From Eretmocerus hayati (Eukaryota > Arthropoda > Insecta > Hymenoptera > Aphelinidae), in contig CM056742.1 in the NCBI GenBank assembly GCA_029851415.1, positions 85,984,748-86,048,747 on the forward strand: a stretch of DNA of 64,000 nucleotides, given 5' to 3'. Below the pieces are notes generated by a model that saw only the letters and a program-made list of their open reading frames with translations, had not been told where the DNA came from and did no database searches. Of this stretch, positions 53,740-64,000 are shown piece after piece (the stretch's first letter is position 1; each line of letters starts with the position of its first letter). A program made the translations under genes and the position numbers.

Positions 53740-55509
53740 TAACGGCTATTGTCGCTCTCAAAATACCAACTCATATTTTTTTCCGTCAAGTTGGCAACCC
53801 TGCTTACGATTTTACGTTGGCAGCCCTGCTCGGGGGGATCCGGACGGACGGGATTTTGCCCGCGGCTTAATTATTGTAAAAAATATCAGAGAAAGAACAA
53901 CAAACTCAAGAATGATCAGGGGGCCAGCCCATCCAAGATATCGCAAGACCGCAGCACACAACGACAGTACAATCTTTCGCACCGACCAGCACAACCTCTG
54001 ACGTAGAAATTAGCGCTCGAGGTAGTTGACATCTTTGAAGAATTGGAGCAGGAAACACCACATCGCCCAAGCAGTCAGGGTAGCAATTAACATCTCCCAG
54101 AAGACGTACGGCACCCTGATAATAGAGAATTTCATATCCAAAATCGTGTTTTTGAGGACTAGATTTTGTATCCCACTAGATTTTGCACACCCAACTCGTG
54201 AATAACTTTCAAATCGTTTACTCGAACCATTGATCCACGAGAATGACCGATAATCGCCAATCACACAACTCTAAGTTCTCACAACCTTGAGTTGTCTTGG
54301 TCGAATTTAGACAATTTCAGATCTCATTGGTAGACGGTATTTTTCAGATTTGAAGTCTAGTCTACATATTAAGGTGTGAGCTATGATAAGTTTCACATAG
54401 CAAGATATCTTGATGTATTAGAATGCGTATTGAAAAAGTGCTGTCTTCCTCCTCTCGAAGTTCAGGGCATTAGATATACTTGGATTTCCTCCGAAATGTT
54501 GCATCAACTCAGTGTCACCAGGTCGGAACTCATAACTCAAACACATCAGTCCATAAATCCTGGACAAGTTTTCAATATGACGAAGGGCTCAACACGAGTT
54601 TGATTTTTTATCAATGTCTGAATATTCATAGATGAGCCTCAGACTTCATGGCAATCGCATCTCCGCAATTTGGAACGATCCCAAATGATTATTCAACGTA
54701 AGAAATTCACTCAATTCATCATGCTCTTATTCTCTGGATTCGTGGCCGAAGAAAAATTCGATTCATTTTCCGATCTCAGTCTGGTCTTAGTGCCGATTGA
54801 CGAGTGATAGATTCGAGCAACTTCCTTCCATTGAGCGTTCTGGTACGGGAAAGGAACTCGAATATTCCGAAACAGAGAGAAAACGATTTGATTAAACGAA
54901 TAGTCATAACCAAACATCAACAAGAGATTAATGACCAAGTGATAGGAAGGCCAATGAGATAATGATGGTCGTTTAGACGCTGGGCAGCACCGAGGTCTGC
55001 GGTGGCATGTTTCTGGGATTCTGGTTCTAACCGCGACTCTCGCAAATATTGCCGGCACCACTGTCAACATATGCCAATTCCGTATATTCGACTCTTATTT
55101 CTCGACAGGTTACTCTGAGTTTTGGAACTCCCTTGCATTCGCAAGCACTAGGGTCCATGACTATCGCCGATATATGGTCTCTTCCATTTCCCCTCCCAGT
55201 TATGTCCTGCAATATTTAACTCACACACGAAATTACTTCACGAGATTGTTTTGGCCAGGTTTGCTCCACAGTTTGCGGGCAATTCGTTCTTAAAGTTCAA
55301 GGCAATGTATGAACACGAGGATTGAACTGAGAACTATTCTCCTAGGGATTGTTTTAGATTAACGGGACTAGATTTTAGTGTTATTCAGATCACAAAGCCT
55401 ATGTGTTATAGTATATTGGTGTCATACTCATAAGAGTAGCTTCGATAGAGGCATACGCTTTCTATGGATTTGGAAACGACCCCCTAGAAAGACGTTGAGG
55501 GTGAGGGTT
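53740..55509. other. Degenerate region upstream of 3' LTR
   Basis: At 53788-53835, GTTGGCAACCCTGC and GTTGGCAGCCCTGC are two near-identical short direct repeats, also related to the outer ends of the foldback complex at 56150-59070. A minus-strand frame 54264-54010 ends in a hydrophobic segment (MLIATLTAWAMWCFLLQFF), possibly a membrane anchor remnant. No identifiable protein family. Confidence 0.4.
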
Positions 55510-56098
55510 TGAGGTCTCGACGATCGCACTTTGCTTGGAAATATATTATGTCATGAAATGAACATCATCTTACTCTTTCCACGGTGATGGGTACACGCAA
55601 ACCACGCGTGCGATCGTGGCGGCGATAAAAGTAATTAGTTTTTAAGATGACCGCGGATTAGAAGTTGTCAGCCAAGTGATAATACCAGAGCACGCCTAAT
55701 TGATGATAGTCTCGATTACGGGTTTCGCCTTGCTTTTCTGATCGCACGGGATTGGCTAAGAGAAAAACCCGTGTCATCTGCTCATCATTTCCCACGAAAT
55801 CATCGGCGAATATAAAAAGGCCACCTCCCTTAGCCACGCGCGCAGTGTGCTCAGATCTTTGATCCACACCATATTGCGAATTCTTAAGATTATTGATCGG
55901 ATTCTCATACGGACACTGAACCAGACCAGAATAGCGACACGAGGTGTAAATTGTAACTCTTAGTTACTAATAAATATACGATACATTTGACACTCTCTTT
56001 CAATCAACTGAAACCTTGGACTCCTTCAATATTCATATCGTTTCTATAAATCAGTTATTTGAATAAATCTTTGGTTGATTGTCAAAGAAGAACCTGCA
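55510..56098 (+). repeat. Putative 3' LTR of Gypsy-like element
   Basis: Direct copy of 45771-46339. It has a TATA box (TATAAAAAGG at 55811-55820) and AATAAA at 55969-55974, the order expected for U3-R-U5. A purine-rich stretch (GTTGAGGGTGAGGG, about 55493) precedes it and may be a polypurine tract. Confidence 0.6.
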
Positions 56099-56431
56099 GT
56101 TATTATCTGAATGAGGAGACATGCAGCCCCCCCCCCAAATTCCTATATCAGGGTTGCCAACGTAAAATCGAAATCAGTGTTCATGGTGGTCCTGAACCAA
56201 GTCTATCCTCCGCTGACGACAGCAAGTGAGATTCTTGTTTGATATGGTTTGGGACATCTGTGGGATCCCACCTACTAAAAATCAAATTCGCCACTTGGGC
56301 CGCTTCTTAAAGATGATTTCCCCTTTTCCACCCCCAAAAACTCGTCAGGAACGCATCTTATCGAAAAATATGTGGAGCAACTTTTTGGAGAACTCAAAAC
56401 GATGAACAAAAAAGGTAATTTTTCCATATGA

Positions 56432-58147
56432 TGAATTCCACGCCAAAGCGACCTACGGAAAGGGGTCATCTCTCAGATTCTTTCTGAACCTTTTTCATTC
56501 GATTCTATGGCCCAAAATAGGAACTTCGGACCACCTATGGGGCCCAAAAAAAATTTCTCCTCTCCATTGCACGCACATCCGTCAACAGACCGAAAATTTA
56601 TCGTGTAAAAATCGATGCTCTTTTATTCACGAAAATGAGAATATTTCGAGTTTTTGAATAGCTGTCGATTTGCGGGTTGCGGCATCTGAAAGGGCATCAA
56701 AAAACCTATCGAAAACGTTGTGGGGAATTCCTCCTCTGTGATTTGGGGGCCTCCTGGAGGCAGAAGAGTGTTTTTCACTAAAATGTTGATCTCTCAAAAA
56801 GCCATTTTTTTTATTTTTTTTAAAATCATATATTTGACGTAAAATTTTGCGTTCTTTCGAAAAAAATGGGTTTCAGAGAAGTTTGGGATGATCCAAGTGA
56901 CTTATGAGCCATTTTTTGAAAATTCGATTTTTTCGGTTTCAGAAAAAGGCGATTTCCTGCGCATGCGCACAAACGTAGACTTTCGGGACCACTTTCAAAG
57001 GAAAGCTGACAAAATTTCCTATAAAATGACTACCCGCAAAGTTGAAATTCATGCACTGAAAGGCGATCTGCAAGGATTAATCATGTCGAATCAAAATCAC
57101 ATGAAAATTCAGCCCATTATCAATTTTGAGTACGAAATTGACCTGAAAAAAATTCGGACCGCATGGTTTCAACGTAAAATTGTATGAACTTTCAAAATAT
57201 GCGATGGAAAACCCCGTTTGAGGCGAACCCGAGGTGCTACATTCAATTTTTCGCAATTTTGAATGTGAAATATCGTATTTTCTGGAAAAAAATTGAATGT
57301 AGCACCTCGGGTTCGCCTCAAACGGGGTTTTTCATCGCATATTTTGGAAGTTCATACAATTTTACGTTGAAACCATGTGGCCCGAATTCGTTTCAGGTCA
57401 ATACCGTACTCAAAATTGAGTCCCGAGAAGATCTCGTGAATGTGTCATCTCAGCAGGTGCCACGGAGGCGTTAATGGGCTGAATTTCCATGTGATTTTGA
57501 TTCGACATGATTAATCCTTGCAGATCGCCTTTCAGTGCATGAATTTCAACTTTGCGGGTAGTCATTTTATAGGAAATTTTGTCAGCTTTCCATTGAAGGT
57601 GGTCCTAAAAGCCTACGTTTATGCGCATGCGCAGAAAATCGCCTTTTTCTGAAACCGAAAAAATCGAATTTTCAAAAAATGGCTCATAAGTCACTTGGAT
57701 CATCCCAAACTTCTCTGAAACCCATTTTTCTCGAAAGAACGCAAAATTTTACGTCAAATATATGATTTCAAAAGAATAAAAAAAATGGCTTTTTGCGAAA
57801 TCAATATTTGAGTGAAAAACACTCTTTTGCCTCCAGGAGAAGAAATTTCCGACAACGTTTTCGATAGGTTTTTTGATGCCCTTTCAGATGCCGCAACCCG
57901 CAAATCGACAGCTATTCAAAAAATCGAAAAATTCCCTTTTTCGTGAATAAAAGAGCATCGATTTTCACACAGTAAATTTTCGGTCTGTTGATGGATGTGC
58001 GTGCAATGGAGAGGAGAAATTTTTTTTGGGCCCCACAGGTGGTCCGAAGATCCTATTTTGGGCCATAGAATCGAATGAAAAAGGTTAAAAAAGAATCTGA
58101 GAGATGACTCCTTTTCGTAGGTCGCTTTGGCGTGGAATTCATCATAT
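56432..58147. mobile_element. Palindromic element related to 25016-28477 (inner part only)
   Basis: Both ends read ATATGATGAATTCCACGCC inward. The arms match the inner arms of the 25016-28477 palindrome and share the same central hairpin (ATTGAATGTAG...). The outer ~0.85 kb of each arm present in the larger element is absent here, so this is a distinct shorter member of the family. Confidence 0.8.
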
Positions 58148-58572
58148 AAGAGCTCGTGTTCCTCTAATAAACGTATTTCGTCGGAGACTCCTATATTATC
58201 TGTCATTTTTCACGGTTTCGACCCCGAAACTCGAAAGGAACACATTTCATCAAAAAATATGTACATTGAATATTTGTAGATCTTCAAAGGATGAACAAGA
58301 AACATATGTACATATTCTTTCATGTGAGGCCTCCTCTTTCTAATACGAGTCTCGGACGAAAATACGTTTGTTACGGGAACGGACGACCTTGGATCGAAAG
58401 ATGTGTTCAGACCTATTTGATTCATTCTTTAAAGATCTACAAGAAATGACTGTACACTTTTCTCGCTAAAATGCGTTCCCTTCGAGTGATGGGGTCAGAA
58501 CCGTGGAAAATGATAGATGAAATACGAGTATCAGACGAAAATACGTTTATTACAGGAACAGGAGGTCTTATA

Positions 58573-58781
58573 CATAGACATAGAAGTATAGACTGCTGGT
58601 CCCGTATACTCGCCGTTGTCATCGAGACATAGACCTTTGCGTGAGAGTGAAAGAGATGGCATGCTCCAAGGCGCACGCTTTCAACACGCGATTTCTATGT
58701 TGCGTCTCTCTCACTCTCATTGGGGGCCTCGACGTCAACGGCCAAGATACGGGACCGGCAGTCTATACTCCTATGTCTATG
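58573..58781. mobile_element. 209 bp hAT-like MITE
   Basis: Inverted ends start CATAGACATAG, continue through GTATAGACTG and are about 35 bp long. The octamer GTCTTATA is duplicated exactly at 58565-58572 and 58782-58789. Small size, inverted ends and an 8 bp duplication fit a non-autonomous hAT-type MITE. The interior has a further internal palindromic GAGAGTGA / TCTCACTCTC pair. Confidence 0.85.
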
Positions 58782-59069
58782 GTCTTATATGGGAAAATGT
58801 GTGAGGACCTTTTTTGTTCATCGTTTCAAGTCCTACAAAACGTTGCTCGACATATCTTCCGATAACATGCGTCGCTTTCGAGTTTTTGAGGGTGAGAAAC
58901 GGAAAAACATCGAAAAAAACACGTTTTTTCGACTTTTTTAAAAAACGACCCAAGTGGCGATTTTGATTCTTAGTAGGGTGTGATCCCACAGATGTCCCGA
59001 ACCATAGAACCCTACTTGCTATCGTCAGCGGGAGGTAGACTTGGTCCAGGACCACCGTGGTTGCCAACT

Positions 59070-61960
59070 TGACGGCATGAAAAGTCCCTAGGCAAGATTT
59101 TCCCGCAATGTAAAACACGTGTTTGAGTGTTGTTTACGTATTTTCGATTCGATTATATGTATTCATACGTTGATATCATATATTCGATTTGCTGCTAATT
59201 TTTGCCGTGGAGATGGTTGCTGATCGGTCTCGCGGAGCCCTTTCGAACACAGCCTAAGCTTTTGAATCCGTTGGCGAAGGTGAGAAGCAAACGATTTTTA
59301 TGAAATCTGTTTAGATATTCGTATCACGTGCATACGGGGGACAATTTCATGGTTTTTTCTTGATAAATTTTTTAAGAATTCAAGACGCCGTCATAGTCAG
59401 TATCGAAGGTAGCCGAGTAACTTTTCACGGTTTACGGGGCCGCCCCAGTTTCAGATGTGACGTATTCTGGTGCTCGGGATATTTCATTTAAATTGTTTTC
59501 CAATATCTTTTATTTTGACATTCAAGATAGAACAATTCTCATCTCGTGAAGGTTAAATTGATTGTTGTGGAAAATTGTTATGACAATATTCGACTCTTTT
59601 GAGTGACAGATGATATGATCAAGATTGGAAAATTATTGAATCATCCACAGCGCGATGGACATTTTTTTGGACCCTGCAATTATTCGAAATTTTTCTAGAA
59701 CTAAGGATTTGACATTGAGAAGAACGATTGGTCTAATATGATGAAATGTAATCAAATCAAAGAGATCGCAAAATTTACTGTACATTCATCTCGAATGTTT
59801 TGAAGTTAGAATCAAACAATTACTTGTAATGTGAACGATTGCCAAGTTACTTGGTAGAATGCGATGTCGGTCCTTCTCGAATACTTATATTAGAAAGATC
59901 GGATTAATAAAAGATGAGGGGGGAGGGGGGTGGTTCGAAGTATATCAACAACCAGATCGTCATTTTCCTCAATTAGTGAAGGGTAACTTCTAGAATTCGC
60001 TATTCATCGTCGCTTGAGGTGGAAAATTAGTTTGATACCAAATTTTGGGAAATGGAAAGTGACTGTCATGACTGAGTTTAACATATCTTGATCAATGAAG
60101 TCGTCAAGTGAGGATTGAATCGATCTATCGTGATTGTCCATGATTCACATCGGCGTAAGATAATCATTAATGTTCTTCTAGATCACGGAAGTTGTTCACA
60201 TGGAAAAAGAAACTGAATGATTTGAATTTTCAAAGAGTCCTTGATTCCTTTGGACTACATAATTTATCATGTTGCCCATGAGTCTGAGGGGATTTGAGTT
60301 TCACTGAGTTCAAGAAACTTGATAGTATATCATCCCCGTTGTGAGCACAGAAGGTGGAATTGACGTGTTATTGTGAAGTATTCTTCGTTTCATGTAGCAA
60401 TGTAACTCTTCATCACAGAAGTTGAAGGAGACATGTTCAGATGAAACTCAAACGCTATTTGGTTTCCCAATATTGGGTCAAAAAATCGATTTTCAGAACA
60501 GAGAAAATCCAGCAACCCCATTTTGAAGAGCGGCGTTAGTATGCTGTGCTGTTTTTCACCATCTCTAGTGAGTCTGACACTTTCATATTCACAGTAGCTA
60601 GTCAACAGAAATTAGTACTCTGTCGATCTCAGTGATGAAAGTCTCAATTTCTATGCGAGCCATGGTATCATACAGTACTGTTGCAACTTGTAAATAAATA
60701 ATCGATGCTCACAGAGATGTAAGAGGTGTGATATTGTTGTGAAGTTTCTAGGAAACATGTGTAACGGGGTGGATCGATTTGTTGCATAGGCAAAATTAGT
60801 TTCAAATAAAATTGAACGACCAAGGACTCGTGTTTGAAACCTGAATTGTTGAGAAGAACGACTCCATTTTCTCAAGATACATAAGATTCCTGATGAATAC
60901 TTTGTGGGAGTTTGTTGATCTTTTCGCAGTTGGAATCGAACAAGTTTCGGAAAATTGACAACTAATCAGAAGATCCAAAGTGACGTGTTGTTTTTTTGAA
61001 GTTAACATTACTTTATGATTCATCTTTGATCTTTTCGGAATCGGAATTGGAAGAATTTATGAAATTCAGGAATTATTGGAAGAACGAATGTAATAATATG
61101 CTGTACTCTTCTTGGCCAGCTTTTGATATAGGGAGTGACTGGACACAGGGGATGGTAGGGGACGTCCCACACAGTCTTACGAAACACCTCTAGGACCCAA
61201 AATAATCTTACGCTGATAACGAGCGATTTCGGGGAGTTGCGGGGGGGGGAAGTAGCTTTTTGATAGGAGAATCCGAATCCTTTTCCCTCGAGGAGCCTCC
61301 TGGACCTATATACGCAAATTTCCACGGGGAACAAAAATGTTACATTTTTCAGAACAAATTTGGTAGTTTGGCTGACTTTTTGGAAAATGAAATTTTTTGG
61401 AGTTTTTTGGATTTTTGAGGGGTGTGACGTGGGGTGGTCGATGACTGAATGAATAGACTCGAAATATGGTAGCAATAGATGTATTGAATGAATTGAGCGC
61501 AACTGTGTGCATTGAGAGTGAGTGATGGGCACTCCCGAAATGTCAGTCCCTGAGCGGTCTGATGCGGCGCGCGCGAGTCGAGGGTTATATGCCCTCGGCT
61601 CGTCTCGAGTCGCATCGTGGAAAGTGCAAAGGTTAGCAAAACGTGATCGCGCGATGCATTCCTCGCGGTATGCATCGAGCGATCGGTCTTGCAGAACCGA
61701 CGACAGAGTGATTGACCAACAAGGGCAATCACCTATGGCGTCACACGTGTGAGGCCGGGATCTTGTCGTCCTCGACAAGCCCTCCATGTGTTGTGTATGT
61801 GATGTTTTGCATAAGTTTTTACATAGGTTTTTTATAGGTTTTTCAGAGTTTCTTCTAACTCTTATCATCATGTAATATAGCAATTTCTCTCGGATTCGTT
61901 ATCGTTCTCTGGTCCATTTTAATAGTTTCATATTTCAGGTGCTTCAATTGACCTTCGTTC
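59070..61960. other. No recognised gene
   Basis: The longest frame (61883-61020, minus; first ATG a few codons in) has no motif, odd composition and overlaps other frames, so I do not call it. The sequence is AT-rich with short oligo-G/C tracts (59926, 61243). Confidence 0.4.
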
Positions 61961-62520
61961 TGTGTCCTTTCTTTCACCATGTCTTCCTTCAACACCTGTG
62001 AAATCCTGGAACAGAGTAACTTTGATTTTGTTCTGTATGATATTTCTAAAATTTCTACAGCATCTGCTCAATTTCCCGACAGTATTTTCGTGTAATATTC
62101 TAACCATATATTCAACCGATATCTCGATCTTATATCAATATTTTAATGACTCTTATGATATTTTTCAATGATTCTTACGATATTTTTCGAAACCTTGTGA
62201 CAATATTTTCTCAATGTTTTCAACAATCTTCCACCGACAATTTCCAATATCTTTCTGCGACATTTCACAATATTTTCCCGAATACTTATCAATACTACTA
62301 CGATATTCTACAATATTTTGGACGATTCTCATCCAATGCTTCTATCTTATTCCTACAATATTTTGACAGTATTTCCATCGAAGTATATCCAATATTCCTG
62401 TAATATGCATATCAATATACATCCCATATTCCTACGATACTTTAAGTAATCAATACAAGATCCTCACGGTATTAACTCAATATTTCTGCAGTATATTACC
62501 ATACCTCCATCAATATCTAA
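61960..62520. repeat. Low-complexity CAATATTT-rich tract
   Basis: Irregular repetition of CAATATTT/GATATTTT words over some 500 bp, without a fixed period. Frames within it are biased to Phe, Ile, Tyr and Asn and are not credible genes. Confidence 0.6.
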
Positions 62521-62609
62521 TACTGATCTCTGGCAACTTTGTGGATTGAAAGGAGTTTGAATGATGGTCAGAAGTTTTGGACTCTCATGGTGTGAAATTG
62601 GTCATTTGA

Positions 62610-62900
62610 AAGTTTTTGCGGGCTCACGTGGACTTTTGCCTAATATCCTCTTGAAAAATTTGGTCATTTGAAAATTTTTGCGGACTCACGTGTGAGGGCC
62701 GGGGAAATTTTCACTTACAATTCTCATCAGTGCTAGTATTCATTCAATTTTCACGTGGCTTACGTATTGCCAATTTTGTAATAATGCAGATTAACCAAAG
62801 ATGGGATTCCATCGACCTCACATATTTCATACATAACTCAACGCTAGTATTCATAAAATTTTCACGTGACTCACGTGTGAGGACCGGGAAAATTTTATCA
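62610..62900. repeat. Short interspersed copies of TTTTTGCGGACTCACGTG-type motif
   Basis: AGTTTTTGCGGGCTCACGTG near 62611, AATTTTTGCGGACTCACGTG near 62674, then CACGTGGCTTACGT (62752) and CACGTGACTCACGTG (62862), the second and fourth followed by TGAGGGCCGGGGAAA or a variant. The copies are spaced irregularly (60-110 bp) and centre on the E-box palindrome CACGTG. Confidence 0.65.
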
Positions 62901-63501
62901 TATTCTCAACATGAACTATCCTTATGTTCCACTCATTCTCTAACTATATGAGACATTTTGACTATTTCGCGTCGCACCCTTGCAATTTAGAGGAGAGGTG
63001 GGAGTTCCCTCTCTAGAATAAAGTATCCAGGGTGGCTTCTCGCGAGGCGGCCTGGCTTTCAATACTAAACTAAAGTGTTCGCCCTTCGAGATGTACTCTG
63101 CGGATAATTGTGCTCTAAACTTGTGCACTCGGACATTGATCGTCTCTGCTCCGGGGTTATTCAACACATTTGGCTCTTTGAATCTCTATCAACCGATTCC
63201 CATGAAACGATTTTGCCTGTTATTTTTCTCACGTTTCCCTGCCTAACTCGTTCTTTGCGCGCGTTGCTTGCATGTATCATGATGCCAAGTTTCGAATGTA
63301 TGCGCGGTGCTGATTCGCAGATTTCAGGTTGCGGTATTTGTAACGCGATGCCTCGCCTCGGGGTGATGACCTTGCTGCAAGTAGCTATTCCACATGACTC
63401 TTCGGATTTCAAGCAAATACATATGGGTCACCGACTCTGATCTATCTACTTCAATATTCTCTGTGTAAAAATTCAAGATTCTTGATTCTAATTTAATATT
63501 C

Positions 63502-63620
63502 TTGGACCGGGGAGTGGGATTATTGGGCTTGAAAACGGTACCCCATAGGCTTTTGATTTTGGATCCGGAAATGGGATCATCGGGCTTGAAAACGGTACCC
63601 TATAGGCTTTTGATTTTATC
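63502..63620. repeat. Two tandem copies of a ~57 bp unit
   Basis: GGGCTTGAAAACGGTACCCC followed by ATAGGCTTTTGATTTT occurs twice, at about 63523 and about 63580, with the flanking GGA...TGGGAT also repeated. Confidence 0.85.
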
Positions 63621-63930
63621 AGAGCTAAATTCCCATTTTCTAGCGTTTCCCGACTTTCCCTCTAATTTTTGTGATAATTGGTCTAACTTTGTTCCAGTAA
63701 TTTGTCTTGCCCTGTCAAAACTGCTGGGAATTTCTTCAATTTCGGCGTTAAATTCCTGCAATTGGCTATTTATTGATCTCATGTGTTGAATGCACATTTT
63801 TTCTTTCGTTTCTTTCAATCTCAACCATGCATCCGATTCATTGTATGAGCAGAGAACACTTTCGCAAAATTGGTCTTTTAGATATTTCACATGTAGGAGC
63901 TGGTCCTTAGCATCAGACATGGAATGAATT
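63600..63930 (-). CDS. Unrecognised ORF (about 110 aa), possibly a fragment
   Basis: The frame is open from 63974 (a TTG right after a TAA) to a stop at 63600. The first good ATG gives a start MPIHSMSDAKDQ near 63935. Predicted strongly helical and charged (WLRLKETKEKMCIQHMRSIN, QLQEFNAEIEEIP), with Gag-like or coiled-coil character but no diagnostic motif. It ends inside the tandem unit at 63580-63620. It could be a retroelement Gag fragment or a chance frame. Confidence 0.25.
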
Positions 63931-64000
63931 GGCATGAGTATATTCAATACTTCTACATAGAATTTCTTTATCAATTAATTTCCGTTCGGATGATTGTAAC

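Larger units (their letters stand above)
45771..56098 (+). mobile_element. Decayed Gypsy-like LTR retrotransposon with internal insertions
   Basis: Two direct repeats with LTR features (TG start, CA end, TATA and AATAAA in order) bracket about 9.2 kb. A gag remnant lies at 48139-49098. No protease, RT or integrase motif was found, and the interior holds other material (GATAA repeats, a four-exon unit). The element is either very decayed, internally replaced, or the two LTRs belong to separate insertions of one family. Linking the gag remnant to these LTRs is inference. Confidence 0.4.
56179..59062. mobile_element. Nested foldback complex
   Basis: Outer arms 56179-56419 and about 58806-59062 are inverted repeats (for example GGGACATCTGTGGGATC near 56249 and its complement near 58983). 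Between them sits a second, shorter palindrome (56432-58147), and further inverted fragments of the outer arm occur at 58200-58560. The layering suggests at least two rounds of insertion or duplication. No transposase frame is present. Confidence 0.75.

Noticed and set aside
61020..61883. 287-codon minus-strand frame
   Set aside because: It begins at a non-ATG codon, overlaps long frames on both strands, shows no motif and has coding-unlike composition.

Overview
The window is eukaryotic, almost certainly animal and probably arthropod. It has AT-rich DNA, GT-AG introns, TATA boxes, AATAAA signals and long microsatellites, and it is packed with nested transposable elements. No ordinary conserved host gene was recognised. 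No species can be named from the sequence alone.

The centrepiece is a structurally complete Polinton/Maverick, a virus-like self-synthesising DNA transposon, at 3502-24723 (21.2 kb). It has near-identical ~200 bp terminal inverted repeats that begin AG and end CT, and it is flanked by a perfect 6 bp target duplication (AATAGT at 3496-3501 and 24724-24729). All its genes lie on the minus strand. In transcription order they are: a five-exon accessory gene of unknown function (23220-19117); protein-primed family-B DNA polymerase (18842-14458, split by a single-base frameshift in an A8 run); packaging ATPase (13953-13285); a small basic protein with a hydrophobic tail; a conserved hypothetical; DD35E integrase with chromodomain; penton-like minor capsid protein; a basic core/pVI-pX-like protein; double jelly-roll major capsid protein; a conserved hypothetical; adenain-like cysteine protease; a 341-residue hypothetical; and possibly a 60-residue N-myristoylated peptide near the left end. 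Together these cover integration, replication, DNA packaging, capsid assembly and maturation. Adenain-type cleavage motifs are visible in the core protein and in the N-terminus of the polymerase. A 5'-truncated LINE with its own target duplication sits just inside the right terminus.

Left flank (1-3495): the 3' half of a Penelope-like retroelement (RT YVDD plus GIY-YIG) with an inverted duplication at its truncated 5' side and one internal stop, then unrecognised DNA and a small inverted-repeat element (2986-3223).

Right flank (24730-64000): long palindromic (foldback) elements at 25016-28477 and 29950-36112 (8 bp target duplication; a TTAA-flanked element carrying ~316 bp tandem repeats is nested inside). 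A decayed DNA transposon follows at about 38599-45600, with transposase and a second spliced gene. Next is a ~10 kb decayed Gypsy-like LTR element at about 45771-56098; it contains gag remnants and a neat four-exon transcription unit of unknown function (50831-52034). A nested foldback complex lies at 56179-59062 with an 8 bp-TSD MITE. From 59063 to the end little is recognisable apart from short tandem repeats.
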